A stretch of 15,533 nt of DNA from an uncultured Clostridia bacterium (GTDB lineage Bacteria > Bacillota > Clostridia > Oscillospirales > Ruminococcaceae): the NCBI GenBank assembly GCA_947631585.1, contig CANRLY010000018.1:1-15533 (forward strand), written 5' to 3'. Numbering within the stretch: position 1 is the first letter of the stretch; each line of letters opens with the position of its first letter. The notes beneath the pieces are model-generated. The model saw only the letters and a list, made by a program, of their open reading frames with translations. It did no database searches and had not been told where the DNA came from. The position numbers and the translations under genes are program-made. This document shows positions 1 to 5,288 of the stretch, piece by piece.

Positions 1-111
1 ACCGCTCTTATGGTTTCCACTTATGGTAGGACACACCGCTCTTATGGTTTCCACTTATGGTAGGACACACCGCTCTTATGGTTTCCACTTATGGTAGGAC
101 ACACCGCTCTT
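1..111. repeat. 34-bp tandem direct repeat, three full copies plus a partial fourth
   Basis: Three identical 34-bp units occupy 1-34, 35-68 and 69-102, and a fourth begins at 103 and breaks off after about 9 bp. The array is cut by the left edge, so the true copy number is unknown. Each unit holds two copies of CTTATGGT 13 bp apart (7-14 and 20-27 in the first unit), giving six octamers in 102 bp. The unit length is not a multiple of three and no long frame crosses it, so it is noncoding. There are no unique spacers, so it is not a CRISPR array. Iteron, protein-binding array or simple tandem duplication all remain possible; the function is inferred only. Confidence 0.9.
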
Positions 112-267
112 TACAGGAGCTTTACGCTCCCATACGATAAGTCTATGCTTACCTTCAATCATATTATACATCATTGCTTTTTGTTTGTCAACAGTTATTT
201 TTTGTTTTTAACGTGCCACTGTGGCACATTTTTCCTCGGAGGCTGCGCTCGATGTGATGACTGTTCA
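112..267. other. Noncoding stretch with two small dyads
   Basis: No gene is supported between the tandem repeat and the stop codon of the RHH gene that ends at 268. Two small dyads are visible: GGAGC-TTTAC-GCTCC at 116-130, and the 15-bp palindrome GTGCCACTGTGGCAC at 213-227. The second is followed by ATTTTT on the plus strand but has no T-run on the minus strand, so it is not a convincing terminator for the minus-strand gene above it. Confidence 0.5.
213..227. promoter_or_regulatory. 15-bp palindrome GTGCCAC-T-GTGGCAC
   Basis: This is a perfect 7-bp dyad around one base, 41 bp past the stop codon of the RHH gene on the minus strand. The same palindrome with C instead of T in the centre occurs inside the amidoligase gene at 10917-10931. 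It may be an operator or a plus-strand terminator (ATTTTTCC follows on that strand). Nothing further identifies its role. Confidence 0.4.
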
Positions 268-633
268 TCAAGGTTCATTTTTCTCTTTTCCCAGCAATGC
301 AGTTGTCTTTGATTTAATGATGCGATCTTTGTACTCTGCATTACTTGTGATAAGCCAGATGTATGGATCTTCTTGTGCCGAATGGTAGTCCTTAAATTCC
401 AGATTGTAGACCATAGAGTTAAGTATGTTAAGCATATTTTGGGTTTCTCGACTAAGGTGTCTCAGCTCGCTCCAAACCAACAACTGTTCCGAAGAAGAAA
501 CCGATTCAGGAGAAAAAGCTGATATGGCTTTCTCTATGACGCTTCCCTGGGATATGTGCATCTGTTCTGCGACTTTTCTGAGCTTTACATCTGTTGCATC
601 ACTTATCTTTACTGTTTTTTTGACCTTACGCAT
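268..633 (-). CDS. Ribbon-helix-helix DNA-binding protein, second of two
   Basis: This is a 121-aa protein. Residues about 6-40 (KKTVKISDATDVKLRKVAEQ, then SQGSVIEKAISAF) have the strand-helix-turn-helix pattern of the MetJ/Arc/CopG fold: a short basic strand, an amphipathic helix and a second helix after a Gln-Gly-Ser turn. The rest is hydrophilic and helical, with a stretch near LSRETQNMLNILNSM that recalls the C-terminal helix of the other RHH protein in this window. The ATG at 633 follows GAGGA at good spacing. The gene lies just downstream of the palindrome cluster (695-849) and the GCCGTACA array, and upstream of the 34-bp repeat. RHH proteins next to such sites are usually autorepressors, partition proteins or relaxase accessory proteins of the MobC/TraY type; which applies here is inference. 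Confidence 0.7.
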   Translation of the reverse strand: MRKVKKTVKISDATDVKLRKVAEQMHISQGSVIEKAISAFSPESVSSSEQLLVWSELRHLSRETQNMLNILNSMVYNLEFKDYHSAQEDPYIWLITSNAEYKDRIIKSKTTALLGKEKNEP

Positions 634-694
634 GATATTTTCCTCCTCTGTCCAAATGTTAAAATTTCGTTAACGAGACGGCATAGCTAACGTG

Positions 695-721
695 TACTTT
701 TTCTTTTCCCAAGAAAAAGTA
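695..721. repeat. Inverted repeat, 11-bp perfect arms, 5-base loop
   Basis: TACTTTTTCTT at 695-705 and AAGAAAAAGTA at 711-721 are exact reverse complements around the loop TTCCC. It is the last of five palindromes met by a transcript entering the RHH gene that starts at 633. The stem is AT-rich, and its arms place T-runs on both strands. Confidence 0.85.
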
Positions 722-736
722 AGCAAAAAGAAAGGG

Positions 737-760
737 TCGTATTCCCTGGAGGGAACACGA
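737..760. repeat. Inverted repeat, 11-bp arms with one mismatch
   Basis: TCGT-A-TTCCCT (737-747) pairs with AGGGAA-C-ACGA (750-760) across a 2-base spacer. The single mismatch is A against C on the plus strand. On the minus strand, which is the transcribed strand here, it becomes G against T and can pair as G-U in RNA. That weakly favours a role in a minus-strand transcript. Confidence 0.75.
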
Positions 761-761
761 G

Positions 762-791
762 GTTTGTGTTTTTAAATATGAAAACACAAAC
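762..791. repeat. Inverted repeat, 11-bp perfect arms, 8-base loop
   Basis: GTTTGTGTTTT at 762-772 and AAAACACAAAC at 781-791 are exact reverse complements separated by TAAATATG. It is part of the five-palindrome cluster next to the RHH gene. Confidence 0.85.
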
Positions 792-803
792 AAAGAGCAT
801 AAA

Positions 804-819
804 GGCGTGATATCACGCC
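804..819. repeat. 16-bp perfect palindrome GGCGTGATATCACGCC
   Basis: This is a perfect spacerless palindrome of two 8-bp halves. Without a loop it is more likely a binding site for a dimeric protein than an RNA hairpin. It sits between the terminator-like hairpin (825-849) and the inverted repeat at 762-791. Confidence 0.85.
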
Positions 820-824
820 AACGG

Positions 825-849
825 AAAAACTCGGTAGTACCGAGTTTTT
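825..849. terminator. Bidirectional terminator-like hairpin
   Basis: AAAAACTCGGTA (825-836) and TACCGAGTTTTT (838-849) are exact reverse complements around one base. This gives a GC-containing stem flanked by A5 and T5, so a T-run follows the stem on both strands. On the minus strand it lies about 200 bp past the stop codon of the RHH gene ending at 1051, so it could end the long operon. It could equally act as an attenuator in front of the RHH gene starting at 633. Confidence 0.6.
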
Positions 850-883
850 TTAAGCCTCCGAGTGATACCACAACAACAAAACA

Positions 884-1028
884 GCCGTACAAAAGCCGTA
901 CATTTATATACATATTTTGGAAATAGCCGTACAAAAGCCGTACATTTATATATATTTTTTTGAAAAAAGCCGTACAAAAACCGTACATTTATATACATAT
1001 TTTGGAAAAGCCGTACAAAAGCCGTACA
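884..1028. repeat. Array of eight GCCGTACA repeats in four pairs
   Basis: GCCGTACA occurs at 884-891, 895-902, 926-933, 937-944, 969-976, 1010-1017 and 1021-1028. An eighth copy at 980-987 has its first base changed (ACCGTACA). Within a pair the period is 11 bp, about one helical turn; pairs start 42, 43 and 41 bp apart, about four turns. All copies have the same orientation and the linkers are AT-rich (TTTATATA, TTTGGAAA). This phasing places every copy on one face of the helix, as expected for cooperative binding by an RHH protein or for replication or partition iterons. Two RHH genes flank it. Confidence 0.9.
905..1017 (-). promoter_or_regulatory. Three tandem promoter-like units inside the GCCGTACA array
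   Basis: Read on the minus strand, three linkers have the form TTGTAC, then 17, 17 or 18 bases, then TATATA. TTGTAC overlaps the TGTACGG repeat and the -10-like box abuts the next repeat pair. The -10 boxes are good; the -35 boxes match the consensus only at TTG. If active, these would drive the RHH gene starting at 633, and the repeats would serve as operators. Confidence 0.3.
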
Positions 1029-1050
1029 GAATAAGAAGTTTTCAACACTG

Positions 1051-1356
1051 TTATGGCGGTTCGATTCCCAAAACTATAGCAATGTCTCGCAGCATATTGA
1101 ATATTGACGACTGTAATTGAACTATAGTTTTCAGTGGCTGAGAAGAAATTTCAATGGTTTGCATTATAGAATCTGTACACAGATTCTTAACAATGCTTGG
1201 TAATGCTTGTGAAGCAAACTGACTTCTCGCAGAAACATATATTTCCAGAATATGGTTGATGAGCTGATTACGAGAAGCATAGCCCTCGGTCTCAACTATT
1301 CTGTCAAGTTCTCTTAAAAGGTTCTCGTCCGTAATTCTGATGTTGACCGTTGCCAT
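1051..1356 (-). CDS. CopG-like ribbon-helix-helix DNA-binding protein
   Basis: This is a 101-aa protein. Residues 1-42 (MATVNIRITDENLLRELDRI, then YASRNQLINHILEIYV) are a clear RHH domain: a beta strand with alternating basic residues, helix, the SRNQ turn, helix. The remaining about 58 residues look helical (PSIVKNL, QPLKTIVQLQSSIFNMLRDI) and may mediate contact with other subunits or transfer proteins. AAAGGAG precedes the ATG, and the gene starts 21 bp after the Big_2 gene, so it is the last gene of the long operon. The GCCGTACA array begins 23 bp after its stop codon. In conjugative elements such proteins are typically MobC/TraY-type relaxosome accessories or repressors. Binding to the adjacent array is inference. 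Confidence 0.8.
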   Translation of the reverse strand: MATVNIRITDENLLRELDRIVETEGYASRNQLINHILEIYVSARSQFASQALPSIVKNLCTDSIMQTIEISSQPLKTIVQLQSSIFNMLRDIAIVLGIEPP

Positions 1357-1377
1357 GTTTATTATACTCCTTTCTGA

Positions 1378-2583
1378 TCACTGCACAACAACCATGCAAG
1401 CTGCGGTCAGATCACCATCATCAGATCTGCACTGAATAATGACGGCTCCTGGAGACCGCCCGATGACTACCCCATTGTTGTCCACCATGGCTCTGTCCTC
1501 ACGATTACTAGACCAGTATACTTTCTTGTTGGTGGTTTCCTCTGGGGTGAAGACAGGTGTGATCTGCGTTGTCTCTCCGACCTGTATGGTAACCGTATTG
1601 TCTGGTGAAGATGTCTTTAAAGACAATCCTCTTAGCGGTATAGCCGGCAAAACGGTCGTTGCTGCTGTGGTGGTCTTGGGCTTTGCTTTGGTCGTTGTCA
1701 TTTTTGATGAGGTCGCATTCTTTGTTGTAGTGACTTTCTTTGTAGTGGTAATCTTGGGTTTTGCTTTAGTGGTAGTTACAGTTGTAATTGTAGACGTGAT
1801 AGGTTTCTTGGTGGCGGTCACTTCCGTCTGTTTATTAGTGGTGACGGTAACCCGTGGCTTTGTCGATTTTGTTTGTTTTTCACTTTTTGTTACAATTACT
1901 GGCTTTGTTGCTGCAACTTCTGTCGAACTTGTTGCTTTATCTGTTGATAGCGCACCGGTTGTCTCTGAAACTGCAGTTGTTTCTGTTGTCACATCATATG
2001 TAGAAGCGTTCGCAGCTGATGATGTAGTGACCGTGGTTTGTATGGGTCTCTCCCCAGAAAAGCTGACCAAACGATAGTCTATGTATACATATGTATGCTT
2101 TTCCTCTCCTTTAATAGGCGAGTGAGTTATAACCTGCCCGAACTCGTCAACGGTAGATTCCTGTATTATATCATTTTCTTTAGATGTTACAGTCACCCGA
2201 AAATAATAGAAATCCTCATCAGACGGATCAACTGTTATCTTAGTGCCATATTTGTTTTCAGGGATTATTTCAGAACTGTAGCCTAGCGGGTCATTTATAT
2301 GTGTATCCGAGACTATCTCATTGATATATGGTTTGCTGCCATTGGCTGTTGCGCCATCTTCTTTTAAAAAAAAATCAAATGTCAGTTTTCTGGAAGCTCT
2401 GTCATATGCAGCGTTGCTGATCTTAACGGTATAACCATTAAGTTTGAACGAAGAGTCGTAGTTTTCGTTTCGTATTTTCCTGGAATCAGTAAAAATCAGA
2501 TTGCTGCATAAGCAAAATATTAATGTTATCACCGTAAAAATCACAAATGAAATATACTTTGAATTGCTTGTTGTCTCAATCAT
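1378..2583 (-). CDS. Membrane-anchored extracellular protein with Thr-rich linker and Big_2 domain
   Basis: This is a 401-aa protein. Residues about 10-32 form a single hydrophobic segment near the N-terminus with no lipobox, so it is a signal anchor or signal peptide. Residues about 40-180 form an unrecognised globular region. Residues about 182-315 are a Thr/Ser/Lys-rich linker with TTTKAKPK written twice. Residues about 317-401 match the bacterial Ig-like (Big_2) pattern: VQVGET-like strand, the P..TTNKKVYWSSN motif, NNGVVIG, then a final strand. Its ATG overlaps the VirB4 stop by 8 bp, so it belongs to the transfer operon. It occupies the place where a peptidoglycan hydrolase or VirB8-like gene often follows VirB4, but no hydrolase motif is visible. 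A surface or mating-contact role is inferred. Confidence 0.75.
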   Translation of the reverse strand: MIETTSNSKYISFVIFTVITLIFCLCSNLIFTDSRKIRNENYDSSFKLNGYTVKISNAAYDRASRKLTFDFFLKEDGATANGSKPYINEIVSDTHINDPLGYSSEIIPENKYGTKITVDPSDEDFYYFRVTVTSKENDIIQESTVDEFGQVITHSPIKGEEKHTYVYIDYRLVSFSGERPIQTTVTTSSAANASTYDVTTETTAVSETTGALSTDKATSSTEVAATKPVIVTKSEKQTKSTKPRVTVTTNKQTEVTATKKPITSTITTVTTTKAKPKITTTKKVTTTKNATSSKMTTTKAKPKTTTAATTVLPAIPLRGLSLKTSSPDNTVTIQVGETTQITPVFTPEETTNKKVYWSSNREDRAMVDNNGVVIGRSPGAVIIQCRSDDGDLTAACMVVVQ

Positions 2584-4939
2584 CGGCTACTATCCCCTTC
2601 CTGCGCAAGCTCTCTATATCTCTGCTGTTTCCGAGCCAGTATAAGTCCTCATCTGAAACCAGCCGCCTGCAATGCAACTTGGAACGTCCTCCGCCCAAAG
2701 ACAACAACATTTCTCCTGGCAGGAATGTTTCAAGGGAACGCAGCTCAGATTCCGTAAATTGCGGAAAAAGCTCTTTGAGCAGTGGTACACTTTCAGCAGT
2801 TTGCTTGAGAAGCATTTTGTACTGGATAAGTGCAAATAGCGATGAGCAGTCGATCTTGTAATCCGCCATGGACTGAGATCCGAACCATAGAGCTGCATCA
2901 TACTTTCTGCTTCGTCTGAGCAATTTTTCTATGAAAGCTAGTACATAGGGATTGTTAATATATTGGTGCGCTTCATCAATGACGGCTATAACGCAGCGAC
3001 GATCAAAAGAATTTACAAGATTTTCGTTGTTCCTTACATTGTCGCAAATCTCGCTCCACATAATACCAAGGATATTGGTAAGAAAAGCGTTGAAGATTCG
3101 TTCAGGAAGTTCAGAGATAGATTTCACATCAAAAACTATGAGATTTTCTCCAGAAGTATCTATTGATGTAAAGCCATTAAACATGGAAGCATAACTGCCC
3201 TCGGCAAGAGGCTTTACAAAAGTTTCAAGACTTTCATAGACCTGGAGCTTTTTGGCAGATAATTCAGAGGAACGTTTTTTACATCTGATGTTAGCCAAAA
3301 CATCGCTCATCAGTGGAAAATCCTCATTACTATACCCCGATATATCTGTAGCTTCATTTATTCCAAACTCAAGAAAAGTATCCCGAACCGTATCCATAAG
3401 CGTTTCTGCTTCCAAATCGTCCATATTAGGTATATACTGCCTAAGAAAGGTCTCAATTCGTGATATCTCGGAAATATAATTGCTTTCTTCCGATATATCT
3501 GACGATGCAACAGAACGTCTCAATTGTAATGGATTGATCGTTGATGAACGACTCATTCTTATAACCTTTCCTCCAAGTTTTTCAGCAAGTTTATAATCTT
3601 CGCCTTCAAGATCCAGCATAAATACTTTGTTTCCAAGCATCACCTGATCTGCGACCATTGATTTTAAAGTGATCGTCTTCCCCGAGCCTTTTACACCTGC
3701 AAGGAGAAGATCGTAGGATATGCGGCTTTGTGATTTAAGAAACGGATTAAGCAGAACCTGTCCATGCGTGACAGTCTCTCCAAACCACGTTCCTCCAGGA
3801 TCCATAAGAGACTGATAATAAAAAGGAAACTGATACTTAAAAGTATCTTCTACTGGAAAGTAATTACCAATAGAATTAGAATAACATATGAGCGAAGCAT
3901 ATTCTTTCAGCATCATATTCTCTGGTATATATCCATCTATACCCAGTGTCTTTAACTGCTTACTTATATTTGTGACGGTCATATTAAGACGTTCCACGCT
4001 GGGAGCGACGCAGTAGAATCGCAGCGTAAGGCTTATAAGTTGCTCACTTCCCTGGGATATGTTTGCATATAAAGTCCGTAAGTTATCAAGAGCCGATTCA
4101 GAATCTATCTCATCTGCTTCAGTCTGAGCTATCTGTCTCCTTCCTTTTAGTTCCCTCATGGAAGCAGTAATGTCACGCACAGCGGTTTCCGTTGCAGTGA
4201 GCCGACAATCAAGCGTTATTGTTACATTATCGTCAAATTTATTAAATAGAGAAGCAAATTGGAGATTAAGCATTGACACAGGAAAGTTATATACTATAAA
4301 ACTTGTTATATATTTGTTATCAAAAGATATATACTTTTGATGAACTGAAAGCTTTTTAGGAAAGAGCTGTTCATATATATTATTGCCAACTGCTCTGATG
4401 TCATCAAATCTCAGTATCTGCTGCAAAGCAAATATCTGTTCTTCTCCTTTGCATAGTTCTGCGCTTACGTCTAACATCTGCGCCCGATATCGCTCCGCCG
4501 ACTCAATAACTTCACGTTCTGAATCACCAAAAAGCAAAAGATATGCAAGCTTATCGCACTGATTATGTTCTATATAATCCATACGATTCAGTTCTCTTTC
4601 AAGAAGCTGCTTTTGGAAAGCGTGCCGTGCATTTGCAAGTTTATGAGATATTTGCTTTTTCTGGTCTGAAAGAGTCGGCTTACAAGTGGTGAAAATATAC
4701 TTGTAAGGCAAGTCAAGAGCCTTTGTCGCATTAGAAAAATTTTCATATGCCATATGTTTATCGTTTTCGGTAAAATGGAAAATATCAGTACCGTTTATCT
4801 TAACAATAGTTAAATACTTTGATGTATGCGGAAAGAAATTAATACATACACAATCGTTATTCACATCTTGTATTCTAAATCCCAGGCTATTTTCGATGAG
4901 CTGATTTTTTCCTATCAATTTGCTTTTTTTCTTTTGCAT
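2576..4939 (-). CDS. virB4: VirB4-family conjugation ATPase
   Basis: This is a 787-aa protein, the usual size for VirB4/TraE/TrsE ATPases. VirB4 is the essential cytoplasmic motor of a type IV secretion system and drives pilus or pore assembly and DNA transfer. The Walker A motif GVKGSGKT is at residues 415-422 (3674-3697). Walker B, CVIAVIDEAHQY, has Asp655-Glu656 (codons 2972-2977). A GSQS stretch and RRSRKYD lie after it, as in the VirB4 RecA-like fold. The N-terminal half is the usual divergent region. The start at 4939 is supported by AGAAAGGAG seven bases upstream, so the gene overlaps the end of the PrgI gene by 53 bp. Its order after VirB6-like and PrgI genes is typical of Gram-positive systems. 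Confidence 0.95.
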   Translation of the reverse strand: MQKKKSKLIGKNQLIENSLGFRIQDVNNDCVCINFFPHTSKYLTIVKINGTDIFHFTENDKHMAYENFSNATKALDLPYKYIFTTCKPTLSDQKKQISHKLANARHAFQKQLLERELNRMDYIEHNQCDKLAYLLLFGDSEREVIESAERYRAQMLDVSAELCKGEEQIFALQQILRFDDIRAVGNNIYEQLFPKKLSVHQKYISFDNKYITSFIVYNFPVSMLNLQFASLFNKFDDNVTITLDCRLTATETAVRDITASMRELKGRRQIAQTEADEIDSESALDNLRTLYANISQGSEQLISLTLRFYCVAPSVERLNMTVTNISKQLKTLGIDGYIPENMMLKEYASLICYSNSIGNYFPVEDTFKYQFPFYYQSLMDPGGTWFGETVTHGQVLLNPFLKSQSRISYDLLLAGVKGSGKTITLKSMVADQVMLGNKVFMLDLEGEDYKLAEKLGGKVIRMSRSSTINPLQLRRSVASSDISEESNYISEISRIETFLRQYIPNMDDLEAETLMDTVRDTFLEFGINEATDISGYSNEDFPLMSDVLANIRCKKRSSELSAKKLQVYESLETFVKPLAEGSYASMFNGFTSIDTSGENLIVFDVKSISELPERIFNAFLTNILGIMWSEICDNVRNNENLVNSFDRRCVIAVIDEAHQYINNPYVLAFIEKLLRRSRKYDAALWFGSQSMADYKIDCSSLFALIQYKMLLKQTAESVPLLKELFPQFTESELRSLETFLPGEMLLSLGGGRSKLHCRRLVSDEDLYWLGNSRDIESLRRKGIVADD

Positions 4940-5270
4940 CTGCGATCTCCTTTCTTCGATTTTCTGAAGCTATGTATTCATAGCTGTTTGAGTTATACAG
5001 AGTTTTCCTTGAAAATATGTATAACACAAAGTCAATAAGTCCTTTAAAAAACGTCTTTGTTGGATTATTTGGAGCTACTGAGGTAAGCTTCAGATAAATT
5101 ATGCAGGCTATAACAATAAATGCAATACCTACCCACTTATACATCAAACGGGCAAACACTGCGGCTATTGCCGCAGTTATCATAAGCCCCATTATTCTTT
5201 TGAATGATACAGTGAGAAATCCAATGGAAATCTTTTGCTCAGCTTGTGTCTGCTTTGGAATCATTCCCAT
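4887..5270 (-). CDS. PrgI/VirB3-like inner membrane transfer protein
   Basis: This is a 127-aa protein from the ATG at 5270; a GTG at 5279 is also in frame but lies too close to the AAAGGAAG site. The sequence has a polar N-terminus (MGMIPKQTQAEQKI), two closely spaced hydrophobic segments at about 27-65 (FKRIMGLMITAAIAAVFARL and WVGIAFIVIACIIYLKL) and a basic, coiled C-terminus. This layout, size and position between a VirB6-like gene and VirB4 match the PrgI family, the Gram-positive VirB3 equivalent that partners VirB4 in the membrane. The last 53 bp are shared with the start of VirB4, and the VirB4 ribosome-binding site is inside this gene, which implies coupled translation. Confidence 0.85.
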   Translation of the reverse strand: MGMIPKQTQAEQKISIGFLTVSFKRIMGLMITAAIAAVFARLMYKWVGIAFIVIACIIYLKLTSVAPNNPTKTFFKGLIDFVLYIFSRKTLYNSNSYEYIASENRRKEIADAKEKKQIDRKKSAHRK

Positions 5271-5288
5271 TTTAGTCACTTCCTTTTA

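Larger units (their letters stand above)
634..1050. other. 417-bp noncoding cis-acting region between two RHH genes
   Basis: No real gene lies here. Open frames across it consist only of translated repeats and have no ribosome-binding site. From right to left (the direction of transcription) it holds four paired GCCGTACA repeats (884-1028), a bidirectional terminator-like hairpin (825-849), a 16-bp palindrome (804-819), three further inverted repeats (762-791, 737-760, 695-721) and the short palindrome CGTTAACG (668-675). Dense hairpins plus iteron-like repeats beside RHH genes in a conjugative element are typical of an oriT, a partition site or an autoregulated promoter region. No known nic consensus was recognised. 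Confidence 0.75.

Noticed and set aside
1..111. CRISPR array
   Set aside because: The 34-bp units are directly adjacent with no unique spacers and no cas genes are in the window.
91..312. 73-aa plus-strand frame at the left end
   Set aside because: It runs from the tandem repeat into the antisense of the RHH gene, has no ribosome-binding site and no recognisable domain.
235..862. 10-bp inverted repeat CTCGGAGGCT / AGCCTCCGAG flanking the second RHH gene, as ends of an inserted unit
   Set aside because: Ten bases over this distance can match by chance, no target duplication is visible, and no transposase is present.
659..998. Open frames of 61-109 aa on the minus strand through the repeat region
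   Set aside because: Their sequence is only the translated GCCGTACA repeats and palindromes (repeated MYINVRLLYG-like units), and they lack a ribosome-binding site.
1439..2077. 212-aa open frame on the plus strand
   Set aside because: It is antisense to the Thr-rich linker of the Big_2 protein; a low-complexity Val-rich translation without a ribosome-binding site.
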